Shown one piece after another: positions 22,879-36,853 of a stretch of 64,000 nt of DNA (positions within the stretch are counted from its first letter, which is position 1; every line of letters starts with the position of its first letter). Source of the stretch: Apis mellifera (lineage: Eukaryota > Arthropoda > Insecta > Hymenoptera > Apidae); the NCBI RefSeq assembly GCF_003254395.2, contig NC_037638.1, positions 15,733,086-15,797,085 on the forward strand, given 5' to 3'. The notes under the pieces are model-generated. The model saw only the letters and a list, made by a program, of their open reading frames with translations. It ran no database searches and was not told the origin of the DNA. The position numbers were made by a program, and so were the translations under genes.

Positions 22879-24395
22879 ATGACCGATCGATTGGTCGTTA
22901 AATCTCGAGAGAAATAAGGGGGTGACGCGCGATGTAATTACGAATCTCATCGAGCCTCAAGCCAGGCCGATATACATCGATCGGTTATTAATTCGTCGGT
23001 AACCTTTTAGCAGGAGCGATATCGAAATCTGTGAATTTATTGCCGGTGGCTGCGGGCCGCAACAAAGGCGGACCAATTCAGCTTTGCCAGATTTAACGAC
23101 ATAAATTTATCAGCCGTTGCTTGACTGGCCGCCCCCTCTCCCTCCCCCCTTTTTTCCGCCCCGAAATATCGCCGTGTTTGCCCGTGGACGCGATTAATAA
23201 CCCGAAAAACCATGGCGAACCACGAAAATTGAGGATCGTGAGAAAGGAAGGGGGGGGGGGGGAGATCGCGAAGTAAACTTTAATTGCCGGGAGTTGGAAC
23301 GCTGATAAAATAAATGGGAAAAAAAAAACACGGTTTAAAAGAATTTCGTTTGATGTAATTTCTAGGAAATTAGCACCGGCACGTTATCCCTTTGATCGTG
23401 ATTAAAACGTGAGAATTCTTTTTCCTCCTTCTACATTTTTTTTTCTTTTTCAAAAACAACGAATGCGTTTGTTTGTTTGAAACAATTAACTTTTGTATTC
23501 TTCTTTCATGTTTCTTTACGCGAGGCATTTATACCGAGCTCTTAAGCTGTTAATGGCGCGAGACACACGCAACATTTAATTTATAAATAATTTTTTCGTA
23601 AGTGGATCCATTTTTAACAGAGAATTTTAAACAATTTTTGATTTATATTTATCAAAAAACTATTTGTACTCAAATTATATACTCGATTCTACTCGATACG
23701 ATATTCAAATAACCATTTTTTTTTACGTAACTGCAAATTTTGAGGGCTTTGATAAAAAAAATTACTGCTGGAAACTCAATTGTTGATGATTGCAAGTCTT
23801 CGAGATACTACAATTCTTAGAAAATTAGCACCGTTGTATTAAATTACAAGATTTTGACAAGATATTCCTCTATACTCAAAAAGTTCCTTTACATCTTGTA
23901 ATAGATTTTTGTCAAAAATCGTTCTCAAACTCTAATTTTAATTCCGAGTAAACGATTAAATCGGATCACATGTAAAATTTTGAGCAAAACTTCGATAGAG
24001 AAATCGCCGCGTCGACCGCGAAAATTGAACGATCCGGAGGAACTTGTCGGTATCAGACGATTGTAAATCTTCGAGAGGGTTGATCCTCAGATCCTCGTTT
24101 ATGTTTCTATACTGGTTGCCGCGGGAATGCCACAGTGAAAGCTTACCTGCTCCGCTACTTCTTCTTCCACCCCCCTCCTCTCCCCTCCGCTCTTTCTGTC
24201 CCCCTTTTTCCTCCCCTTTCTTCGCACTCCGCCGTTCTCGTGTCTCGGTTTCGTTCGCTTTTTTTTTTTTTTTTTTTTTTACACAAAGTATTTCTTTCCC
24301 AACAATGCCGGGTACTATACTTAGGCGCCGTATTGTAAATCACAGCCGAGCTTTTTCCACGTATTCGTACGCAAATTGGGGCACCTTGACATGAA

Positions 24396-24465
24396 CATAT
24401 ATATATATATATATATGTGTGTGTATGTGTATATATATATGTATATATATATATATATATATATA
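24396..24465. repeat. TA/TG compound microsatellite
   Basis: Alternating TA and TG units over about 70 bases, probably length-variable. Confidence 0.9.
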
Positions 24466-27400
24466 GATACGTTTGTTGCTTCCCATTCTTCGATTTTCCC
24501 GACGTATGATATTGTCTCCGTGGCTGTGCGTCTGTTCGACTGAAGCTAGTTGGACGGAGGAGACGGAAAGAGAAAGTGATGGAAGAGAGAGAGAGAGAGA
24601 GAAAGAGATTCTACGGATAAAAATGAAGTCCTTGACGGAACACTCCTCGCCTTTCCATCGTCGAATGGATTTTCATTATCAAAACGACATTACTTTGGAG
24701 AAAGAGAAAGAGAACCAGTAATTAGAACCTCCTTAAGTCGAATCACATTTTGATCTTTGAAGACTCGGAACGATGATACTTTTCCTTTCCCACTTTCTTT
24801 TACAATCTGATTAATATTTTTAATGAAATAAATGTCTCTTTTCCTCGTTCCTATATTTGTTTAAAGTTTCAGATAATTATTTATTAAACAATATCATTTC
24901 TGAATAAGTAAGTGAAGATTTGTAAAGGATTTTTACTTAAATTGTCGTTCGTTAAAAAGTTAATAAAAATGTTTCTTCAACAGGATAAATTAAAGGAAAG
25001 AAAACTTGATGCAAATCATTGAGTCACAACAGTTTTAAATTTTAGATTTTAGACGAAATTAAACTTAGAATTAACATCGATTAATCTTGATAAAAATATT
25101 AAAAAAATATTTTAAAGAGTCATCGAGAAGGATAACACCTTTTTCTTTTTTTTGTAAAAATTTATCTCAAAATTTCTACAACACTTTTCACACTGATCTG
25201 AAACACTCGTTGAAAAGCGATATTTCACCCGTTTCTTTTTCATTAGCCACAAATTAAAACCCGTTTACGTAATATCGAGGATTGATGCAGTACGCCGTTT
25301 CTCGTTTGCGCGAATTCTCGATAAATAATTTCTCTCTCGCGATAAGAGAAGAGGAGAACAATCTTGGCGCGTGTCAAGCCAAGCTTCATCGACAGTGCTC
25401 ATGTGCGCTTTCTATGAATATTATATTTCCTATCCGTGTCACCTTCTCCCCTCGTTGCTTTAATTGAAATTAATCAGAAACGCGATCTCGATGAATATTA
25501 TTCTCCTTCTCCGTCAAATCGTTCATTCCACTTTCACTAGATGGAGATCCATGTATATATTAACTTTTTAAACAAACTCTCCGTCCACGATACGCGTGGC
25601 GTGCAGTCGAAATTCATGCAAAGTGGTATCGCAAAAAACGGCGCGTCGCGCGATGAAAGCCAACGAAAAGGATCAAAAACGTGTCGATTCTGGAATTTAC
25701 GACATAGTATGCGGATGACATTTTTCTCGAGTGTCTAGCGAATATCTGAGTTTTTTCGTATAAAAAAGCAAATATAGGGTGGGTGATGTTTGTACGAATA
25801 TGGTATGCGCATTAAGCTATATGGTAGCACGCTTTTATGAACGTTACCATTTCGTCGGGAATTTAAAAGCGAATTAATTGAGATTGCAATTTGAAAAGGT
25901 AGATTTTTACCTGTATTCTTATTAGCTGTGAATTTTTATGCAAATGTATATATATATATATTTTTTTTTTGTTGTTTTCACGTAGATTTTATATATACAT
26001 GAATTAGATGCATCGAATGATATATTGTTAACGTATATATGTAATTCAGAAAATGATACAGTCGCGACAAATTCTAAAATGTATATTCTACTTATTCTAA
26101 ACACGTTTTGTAGAATGATTCTTTTTTTTTAATTTACGAATTTTTTCAAATAAAAGATATATAATTTATGTATAATTATATATTAATTTAATAGATATAA
26201 ACTACATAATTTTGTACGTATTTTACATGATTATATTTTCTACGTATTTAATCGAATATCTTTTACGCGTTTTTCGAATGCATAAAAATTCGCGGCTTAT
26301 TATTTTAAAGATTTAAAAAACAATTCCAAAGTTCTTAAAATTATATCAAATAATTTCAGAATTTTTCAGAGAACAGATATATATTAATATTTATATCACT
26401 TTTAGATTTGATCTAGAAAACAGAGTCAATTATAGTCAAGAAAATTATCGTTATTTCATTTGCTAAACTTTAACTCTCTATGCAATCTCCCTTATCTGAA
26501 TGATTTATGAAACTCGCATAATTTTAACGGAGACTACGGCACGTGTAAATTATTCTGTACGAAAAAAACAAAAAAGGAAAAAGAAAAGAAAAAAAAAGAA
26601 ATATCACGTACCAATTGTACGCAGCATGTACCCCACTAACAATTACGGAAATAAAGATTGTCATTGTCGTCAATTTATCCCCAACGTATCCACGCCCACG
26701 CAATTTCCTCTTCTACGTTGATCCCCCAACCAGAAATCGCAATATTGATTTTCCAACGTACGGTACGATAAAAAAAAAAGAGAAAGAAGACTATTTCTCA
26801 TTTACGTGCCGGGAATATTCGCGAAGAATTTTAACTCTCGCGTAAACTGGAACTTCATTGGGAATGATTAATGAGCCCGGCCAAGGACACCGAGAAACGA
26901 AACGGTGAACAACTATTCCACGGCTGAATCTGTCACGGGCACAAGCGATCGAAATGGAAACTGCTGTTTGATTGTGAGTGTTGCAGGCCGACTCGAGGCA
27001 GCATAATTTTCGACCGAACATGTCGGTTCAACCCCCATGAATTCAAAGTATTTAATAATAGTGCTCGCCTCTACCTAATTCGATTCGAAACGTTTCATAG
27101 TTTCCAGGTCTACGCCGCAACGATTTACGAGCGTAGAATCAGTTTCGACGATCGTTCGTACTGTTCATTCGCGTTTTCAAGATACATGTAAAGGATTCGA
27201 GTTAAAATTTTAGATTGAAAATGTATGAATATTTCGAAAATGCATGGGTGAGAATTTAACGGGATAATTTTTTTTATAGAAATTAAAAAAGGTCAGTTTA
27301 TCGAATTTGAGGCGAGAGATCGTCTCGTGAATTGCGTCGAAAAAATTTAATAAAAACCGGTATCAAGGACCGATCAATTCTTGTGCACTTAACGTCGCTG

Positions 27401-27600
27401 GCTCCGCGCGAGGTCGGTATCCAGATAAACTCCAGTTTATCGCTACTTTCATGCTGTAATTCACTATTGTATCGGTAATTTACTGCCCTGTTGCCACGGT
27501 TTCCAAACAACCTCCTGCGTACTCCTTTTAAACTTGTATTTTACGTAATATTTATGCATATATGTATAGGCTCTACCCATCGAGTTGGAATCGCATTTTT

Positions 27601-27620
27601 TCTCTCTCTCTCTCTCTCTT
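27601..27620. repeat. TC microsatellite
   Basis: Nine to ten TC units on the plus strand in otherwise unremarkable intergenic DNA. Confidence 0.85.
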
Positions 27621-28214
27621 TAATCGTTATATCATAAATGGTATCATGAAATTGTCCTTGGCTACGGTAAAATCGTACAATAATAGATGATCGTGAATCC
27701 GCAATGATTTATTGTCTGTTTTCGAAACGCTTACCGATTATTAATTATTCCAAGAATAATTTCTGGATCTGCATATGTAGATCTGTCACTTCGAATAATA
27801 ATTAATATTGTATACAATTCATATAAAATTTAGAAGCAGCCTCTTTTTCGAATGAGAAAATCGAAGATTCTTAGAGCGAATTATCGAGAGTTAAAGTTGT
27901 ATTTTTGCAGAAATCTGAAAGGTTGATGAAGAATTAATTTTGAGATTTGTTATTATTATATAAGCAAAATCTGAATTATCATTTTTAAGATGAATAGAAA
28001 ATGTTGGAGAACAATTTTTTTATTTTATTTTTCTATTAAGCAAAATGGAAATAATTGTTTTAATTGTTTTCTATATTTCTTTCGTCATAAAAAAAGAAAC
28101 TATTAAATTTTCAGCTCATAATAATGAAGAGTTACATTAAGAAAGTTATACTTGTTTATTATACTTGAATTATTTCGAAAAGAATAAATATAATAAAAAA
28201 AAGAAGAAGAAAAG

Positions 28215-29400
28215 GTTTATTGAATTATAATTGAAAAGAAACCATCGATCGTGACGGGTTGTATAGAATTTAACTGAAAGCAGTTCTCTTTTTCTTATTA
28301 CTTATTTATATAATTGGGTTTTTTTCAAATAAAAAAATGATAGATTTTTAATATCTTTTTAAAAGAATATTCTATTCTTTATTAAAATATCGATCAACTA
28401 TTCTTTTTATTAATTAAAATAGCGTTCAAAGTGTTAAAACTTTACTTGATCATCTTTAGAAATTTTGCCCTTTAAAAAGTTTTTCAATGAATACAAAAAA
28501 AAAAAGGTTGAAGAATTTTTTGATATTGAATTAAAAAAAAAAAAAAACATAATAAACCAATGCCAGTCAAATTATTCATTCCTTTCAATTATTGATTTTT
28601 CCAGTGTATAATTGAGCATTGCTGTGAAATGAAAAACTTTTTTGCCAGTCGTTTTATTTATCAAAGTTGCATGTTAGGTATTAAGAAAATAATTTCAAAA
28701 AAATCATATCTGTTCGTGACATTCCAATTACTTGGAAAAAATACAATAGAAAAAAGAAATGGTTGATCATTGAACTACAGAATTGTATTGAAAAGGAAAT
28801 CGGAATCATGGCTATAGACGAGAATTGAATATTGAATTTAATTAAAAGCAATTCTTATTTTATCCAAATATCTTATTAATTAATTTTTATTAATCCAATA
28901 AAAAGATCGAATTACAATTAATCGAAAATTTTTAACTTAATTCTATCATTAAATAACATAAGTTCAACAAAATATATCATAAATATATAATAAATATATT
29001 ATAAATAATTCTTCAAACTTAAAATTGACTAGAGATAGATTGCATTTAGAATTTCCGTGCAAATCTTGACACAAAATTGAAATTCTTGATATATAATTTT
29101 CTTCTCCGTTAAACAAAAACAGAAATAATCGTTTTACCGAATTAAAAATTATATTATACTTCTCTTCCACACACAACGAGGGAGAAAAAAAATAATAAAT
29201 TTTCTCGATTGACCGTGTACCATTCGCAAATTAAGAAAACGATTTAAAATTTCACGCCCAACCCGCGATCACATCCCAGCTGTGCTTTGGAAAAATACAA
29301 ATAATGAACAGGGGAGAGGGGGGGGAAGAAAGGAAAGGTTGGTCATTGAATTATTGAAAAGGAGCCATCGAGATCGTGGCCACAAACCCCCGAGGCGGTT
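28215..29400. repeat. Three loose copies of a diverged sequence
   Basis: Starting at about 28215, 28757 and 29337 the plus strand has a related string: GGTT(T/G)ATTGAA..., then ATTGAAAAG(A/G)A, then CCATCGA or its equivalent. The first two continue to (C/A)AAAGCAATTCT-like sequence. Spacing is about 540-580 bases. Similarity is visible by eye but gapped. Confidence 0.4.
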
Positions 29401-32400
29401 TCAATGGGCATTAAAACAATGGCCGACGCCGGGAACGAAAATGAAAGAGCAGCTTCGCACCTATCTAGATCTCGAAGGGAGAAAGTTTCATTAGGGAAAC
29501 CGCAAATGCGGGGAAAACGGGGGCAAAGAAAACTCGTTGCTCCTTCTTTCTTTTTCTTCTTTTCTTTTTCTTTTTTCGCGTATCGCGATTTGCACGTTCG
29601 CTCGCAGGTGATCGGTGGTCGCGTGGAGGCGGACCGAAACCTCTTTGCACGTAATTCCACTTGCGTCGGACGATGGCTTGGTTGGAAATGGTGTGTTCGA
29701 GATCGAAATCCGTGCTCGAAGGAGATTGGACCGGGTTAATTTGAGGCAAACGGGGGGTCTTTCGAGGGGCACGAGCCTCGAGAACCGTGTTTCTTATCAC
29801 GAGTTGTTGGCTCTCTGCGAAAAAGCACGAGCCAAGTTTTCTCGAGAACTATTAAAACGGTTAGAAATAGCCGCTCGTTTCTTTAGGGTTTCGTAGGGAC
29901 CCTTCGCGACGAATTGGATTGGCGTTTGTTTCCAACCGAGCTCGAGATTTGCAATTATCTTTCGCAGAAACTCGAGGGAGCGTAATTGTAATTGCTTTTC
30001 TTCATGCAGCAATGCCACGCGTGTACTTTTTTTCTTCCTCTCTTTTCTTCGTCATTTTTTCCAAGAAGGATAGAGAGGACTATTATATGAATTTGGAGAT
30101 TTGTCGAGAAGTGGAGAAGTTAAATATAAATTGGGTAGTTTTCAATCGTCCAACGAGACGAGAAGATTGATTTCCAAACTGGAAAGCTAGGCGAAAAAGA
30201 AAAAAAGAAAAGAAAAGGAAAGTGGCCACGCTATGCATAAAACATTAATCAGAGACATTAGCGAGCACTCGGCTCGCGTGGATTTTACAACTTACCTCGA
30301 TAACGAAGTTTCCTCGGGGGAGCGCTCATGTATTTTTCATTGAACCCGGCACCGGTCATCTCTATGCATATTTCGACTTCATTTTCCCGCTTCCCTTTCT
30401 TTCTGTTTCCCTTTCTATCCTGTTCCTCTCTCTCTTTTTTTTCAACGTTACGCGTGTACAAAAATGATGTATAAAAATAGATCTCAAGGAAAAAGGAAAA
30501 GAAACGAATTTTAGCAGTTTTATGGAAGAAAATCATTGAATATCCAAGGAGAGTAAACCCAACAGAGCGGTTCGAGTTGGTCGTGCATAAATATTGGGAT
30601 TGGCGCTTAAAAAATTTTCCTCTCCCGTTAATCTTGCACGTTCGTTAATCGTGAACGTGAAAGTAATCGCCGATCGAATGAAATTTCGATGAGATTAAAG
30701 AAGACGAAATGAAATCTCGACGAATTAATTCTCGGGTGAACAGCGAAAAAGGTATCGAAAAATTTGATTAGAAAGAGGGCAAACGATGATGGAAAGTTTT
30801 TCGAGTTATGGAGAAACAAAGTAAAAATATATTACACGGATACGAAATGATTTCAAGTTCAGATGTAATGAAAAATTGAAGATCTGGAGGGAGATAGATT
30901 CGTTTATGGTAATTTTAGTTGAATTATAGATAATTCTATTATTTGAAAATATTATTCCTTTCATATTTAAATCACGAGCAAATATTATTTATCGAAGATA
31001 GAAGATCTTGCAAAATCCTGTATCGATCGACGAAACATTCATTTAAAATATCCTAACATTATATTTTCTCCAGCTCCTTTGTATTTTAATTTTTGCAAAA
31101 TTTTTCAAATTTTGAAACTATATATTCGATTCTTTCCCTTTTTCATTGGATAATAAATAATTGAACATAATTTATCCATATGTTTCTTTGTTTCCAATCA
31201 ATTAACTAATCAACTAATTGAAAGCAATTCTAGTGGAAGCATTTTAACATTATAATCAGAATTTCTATAAATATCTCAAAAGAAAGTAACCTATTTTAAC
31301 ATTTTTCTTTTTTTTTTTTTTCACGAAGAGAAAGATCCACACATTCCTGCAACACCATTGTTCGACTTACAAAAATTGTTGTGAACAATGAATTTACTCC
31401 CTGCACGTAATCCCCGATCCCAAATATCCCCGTTTCATTCTCCGAGGATACCGCGCATTTCGTCACTCGTTTCCCAGGCGTGAAACAATCCGGCGTTGCT
31501 GAAACTTTCGCGTAATGCACGAGCTCGAAAAGGGGCGAGTGAATTTCAACAAACGGGATCCGCGTGTTCGCGGAAATATTATTCCTTAAGTGAAATTCTA
31601 GCAGGGCCACACAACAAAAGAGGATATTCGAGCGAACTTTCGAGTTCGCCGGGCACGAGTTCGACACGCACATAATGATGTCGGCTTCCCTTTATTTCCT
31701 CGACACAAAAGAAAAGCGGGCGCGTTGGTCGGCCAACACGCGACACCGATCGTTGGAACGAGGCGGGTGAACGAAGGGGTCCAATAATAATTCCGGCGGC
31801 CGATTTGTCGCCGATGTTCACTGCAATATGCGTCGCGTGCAACGTGGAAAAGTAAATGCTGGCTCTCGAGCTCGGATAAAATTGCACGAGTAAAATCCTG
31901 TTAAAATCTCTTGCCACAGCCGATTAGACGCTCGAGTTTTGGATTTATTAAGGGCACGAAAGGAACGTGTTTCGTTAATAAAATTCTCCTCTTTCTTGTT
32001 GGATATCTGAACCGATATTTGTTCAAGAGTATGAATTATATCTCTTGATACGAGCTTAATGGTTAGGCTTTCAATTTGCCTGCCAAATTTATGAAAGGAA
32101 TCTTGTGAATTGTTATAAAAGAAGCATTATTTTTAGTATATTTTTCGAAACTTGATTAAGATTCTCAATATGCTTATTTTTTATTCAGTTTCAAATATTC
32201 AATTTAAAAAGAAGAATCGTGAATTAGAATGTAATAAACGAAATAATAAGAAAGAAATTTAATAAAATCAATTGTAAAATCTTTTAATATAGCTAAATCT
32301 ATAGAAACTAATAGAAAAATATTTATACTCTCTCTATATCAAAAATAAAAAAGCCAATTTTTAGACTGATTCAAAAATTTGTTAAAAAGAATGTTATATT

Positions 32401-35400
32401 GGTGATAACATAATTATACATCATGACGACAAAATAAATATTTTATGATACAATAATACCTAATAATTATAATAATATTACACCTTTCATAAATATCAAT
32501 CAATTCGTAAAACAGACAAAATACAAAAAAAAAAAAAAATAAGACACGCAAATGTAGAGAGAGATTAACAATATCTCGTTACATTTATTAACCTTTCTTA
32601 ATGTTAGCAATTAGCAAGTAAAATGGTGTTTTAAAAATGTCCTTTTCATGCCCCTCATCTCCTGTGTTTCGATAACCGATTTCGATACCCTATGAACGAG
32701 GGTGACGATGTAATGTAATATTTATCAAAGCATAGTTTTTGAAAACGATAACGAGACACGATAAGATTGCTTTTCATGGGACGAGATTATTCAAATCAGA
32801 TTATTAATAATGGCGGGGCGAATACCGCGCTGCTCCCTGAAGGGGGATTACGTTCTATTGTCTCGTTGTCGCGATTATTACACGCGTGCGGATTTTCAAA
32901 TACCTGGGTAATACGTGGGCCGCATTGAATCCTGGCCAGCCCTCGAATTCGTTTATATAGGATATAAACGAATCGACGCTCACCGTTTTGCACTCGGAAT
33001 GTCGTTTATTATGGGTTGTAAATTAATCTTGATACGCGGGGAGAAATTTTTGGAGGGAAACGTATTCGTTGTAGAGATACACGCGTTGTAATGTGAACAG
33101 TAAGGAAATAATCGTAATAATATATCGATGAATAACACATCTTGATAATATATATTGTGTATTCGTGATTCGTACTTGGAGGATCAATATTAAGATTAAA
33201 TAGATATATTATAAAGTCTGAATGAAAATGGTATACAAAAATGATCGATTGTGATCGATTAAGAGTTATATTTATAAGTTGTAAACAATTTAATTTTTCT
33301 GTCTCCTATCCAAGAATTTAAATTCTTTACAACTTTAATAAATAAGCTTCTACTATTTAATTATGTTAAATTAAAATGACTTTTTACGAATGAATTGCAA
33401 ATATAAATTTTTTAACCAACCAAATTATTTCTACTTTGCGTACTTCTAATAAAAAAAAAATAAAAAAATCTACTCTTTATCCGTGAAATTAAAATTTAAA
33501 AGATAACACACCGTAAAATATCACGGAAAATGGAAATGCAAATATCTCTCCCTCGTATTAAATCCAAAATTGTACAATTTTTATTCTTAAATTTGGCAGA
33601 GTGGAACGTTTTAAAACCGTTTTCTGAGTGCAAACGGAGTTAAAACTTGGAGATAAAAAAAAAAAAAAGAGAGAAATAAAATAAAATAGAATCATAACTA
33701 AAGGCACAAAACAATAATTCGTCACGATCACTCTGCGATGGACAGGCGGAGCGCGAAAAAAGTGAAACGAACTCGATGAACGTTTTATTTTTACCGGCGG
33801 GATGTACAAACCGTGTAGAAACATCGCAAAAGTCGCAAACTTTTGTGCGGATAAAGCACACACTGATTTTATCCCTCCAAGAAAAGCTTTGGCAACCATT
33901 TACTTTAGTTTTGATTTTTCGTACGATAATTCTGTGTAGACGAGCTCGAGAGAATGGAGGTGCTTTCAGGAGATTAATCACATCCGAAAAAAGGATTTCT
34001 ACATTTTACTGCGTGTTTATGGATATATAATTTCGTTTCTTTTCGTTCTTTCGATTTTTTATTTCTTTCTCATTTCTCATTCACACGAGAGACGCGTGGA
34101 ATTTCGATAGGGAACCATCGTTCTAAGTGCGTTTCTTTATTTTCTCTTTTTATCTATCTGTTTTTAATCTTTCAAAGAAAGATCGTGTAATTAAGTTTAG
34201 AAATGGAAGGAAGATTAAAAATATCGTTCTTTGAAGATTTAATGTTTATCTGATATGAATATTGATTTGAATATACATTATTGAGTATTCAACAGTTTTA
34301 AATAGATTTCTTGTAATGGTGTTTGAATTTTATGAAAGTATAAAAAAATGATGGATCAATGATTGAAACTGAAGTGATTTTTCATGTAATCTATAAATTA
34401 GGGATTAATGTGACAAAATACTTACCAATAATGTATAGAATTAAGTTAGCTCTCAAAGGACATAGAGAAATGTCAACTTCTTGAAAATTTATGTAAAAAT
34501 TTTGATCTTTCAAATCTAATAAGAAGATCTCTGTATAATATTGAAAGTTTATATTTTGTATATATATACTATATTTATATGTTTATGTAAAATTACGTAC
34601 GTATCATATATTCTTACATTAATAAGAAAATTTTGATAAATCAATGAATTGTAATATATTCATTCATTAAAAATTGTGCCTATAAATGAAATATAATCAA
34701 TAGTGCAATCTTTAATATGTAATTTATAAAAATCTTCTATATTCGAAAATTAGACGAATAAATTAAAACTTGAAGAAAGCTTACATAAAAAGCTCATCAA
34801 ATAATAATTTAAGAAGAATCATCCCAACTGATTAAATCCCAATTTCGTTATTATATATTTCACATTATACATAACGTTAAACTACATTTCAAATGGGTAT
34901 TATAGAGATTATGATCGAGATTATATCGGATGGGCAAAAATAAATAAATGATAAATATTATTATTGCTTGTTATAAATGATATACCCATATTTTAATTCA
35001 GTTTAATTTTCGATTGACAAGCATAAATCATTATTAGTGAAAAACAGAAATTGCGAGGGAAAGAGATAGCAAATTAAATTTCAACCTCAAGATTTGTCAC
35101 ACTTGGCGTGTTTGTTTAAGGATCACGAACTGAAACGAAAGTTTAAAAGTCGCGAAATTGGAGCCGAGAGCCGCATAGATGGTAGTATTTGTGCAGGGTT
35201 AATCCACGAGAAACGTGAAATACGAAATATGGAAATCAGATATGCGGTACTTTCGGCTTGAAAATAATTAAAGTGATTCACCGCGAAGGGCACTTTGCGA
35301 TATTGGAGATCTTCATGGATGACATACACAGAGTGGTATACACGGTCGAGAAGTAACGAATTTCGTGCGAAGTTGAAAATTCTCGTCTCTCCTTTTATTA

Positions 35401-36818
35401 TTTCCCCCTCCTTTCTTTTTTCTTTTTCCTCTTATCTCTCTCCCCTCCTCTCTCTCTCTCTCTCTTCGAATTAAGAGCAAACATTATAACGAAGATCGAA
35501 ATAGAGGTGAAACGTTTAAAAAAGTCGCAAGAATGGTTCCGTGTGGAAATTCCACTTGCATCTTCCTCCAATGGTAGATCGACACAGATTTTTCGCTTCT
35601 GGTTTAACAAGATTTTCCTCGCCCCGTCAGAGAAGAGGATCGACAGTCGTTCCGACAGATTTTTTTTTTTTTTTTTTTACCATTCATACACCACTGCGCT
35701 CCCAACATGCTACTCGTACACGAATGCATTTGGTTTTGAATTGTTCATCAATTTTATTTTAATATTTACACTTTATTATTTACTCAAGCGGCAGGCTCAC
35801 ATGAACACTCGATGGTCCGTGCTTCCGGGACGCGACCGGAGCGTTTCCTCTCCCGGTCTTAAATTAAAACTAGGTGAATTCGATTCGTTATACGACCGAT
35901 AATTTGTTTATTTATTTGTTTATCAATGAACGGAACGGTTTCTTTTTTTTTTCAAAAAAAGAAAATAAACGCGAAAATTTCATTAATTAAGACTTGCATA
36001 CATTACATATTATTTTTGGTTTTATAACTAAAATAAAGCCGCATTTGTAATGTTACAAAAATTTATGCAGTTAAAATATAATGTATAGATATCAAATAAT
36101 AAATAGTTTTTGATTTAGTTTACAATTTGTTTAAATATTCAATTTCGAAAATGGGATTTGTTTATTTAACATTTTAAAAAAATAACTGTTTTTCATTCCT
36201 CCATTAGAAAATTTTGTTATTTTTCTTTAAATTGTTTGTATCTTGTTGTTTCTTCCCAATTTCTAATGTTACATTTTCTCAAATTCGAAACATCACTTTT
36301 CTACAATATTCATTTCGTTCAAACATTTCTTTTTTTTCTCAAAATATGTACATAAAAATTATCATGAGCAAACGTGAATACGTGCAGAAATTATGAGAAA
36401 ATTATAATTGTTCGAGTATTACTCGATGTAATTTCGATCGATAATCTCGAGAAGAAAATTCTCAAATTAACGAATAACATCCCAATAACGAATGGATCGC
36501 GAGAGAATCGACCGAAATTCGAAACTAAAATTTTTACGGGTCGAAAGAAGATTTTCGAAATTTCTTTTTTTTTTTATAACAGCGGCGAACAAACTTGAAA
36601 CACGGCGGGCGGGGTTATAACCTCGTTAACGATTTATTTCGCCACCGTGTTCGCAACGTGGATATTTAATTAACATGAAAAAGCCGAAAATAAAAATATT
36701 TTGTCGTATGTACGTTTCAAGGCTAATTTTCGTACATTATAACGAACGTATCTGTTTTACCTTCTCTTTCTTTTTTTCTTTTAACGAACGTCGACGGTTA
36801 AAAAACGTAAATGGATGC

Positions 36819-36853
<35 letters not shown>

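Larger units (their letters stand above)
20831..29199. other. Intergenic DNA without a supported gene
   Basis: AT-rich with islands of higher G+C near 21.8-22.1 and 22.65-23.3 kb. It contains G runs, a TA/TG microsatellite and small hairpins, listed separately. ORFs are short, low-complexity or mirrored on the other strand. The island at 22.95-23.15 kb (GCCGGTGGCTGCGGGCCGC and neighbours) looks non-random and could be a regulatory element, but nothing in it is diagnostic. Confidence 0.6.

Noticed and set aside
29282..30018. Several overlapping 70-111-codon ORFs on both strands
   Set aside because: Frames overlap on opposite strands, many start at non-ATG codons, no splice or family support; higher G+C makes stops rarer.
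31296..31917. Minus-strand ORFs of 125 and 112 codons
   Set aside because: Overlap each other in different frames, no recognisable content, within a G+C island.
35507..35902. 131-codon plus-strand ORF
   Set aside because: Contains a long poly-Phe run from a T tract and has no similarity or splice context.
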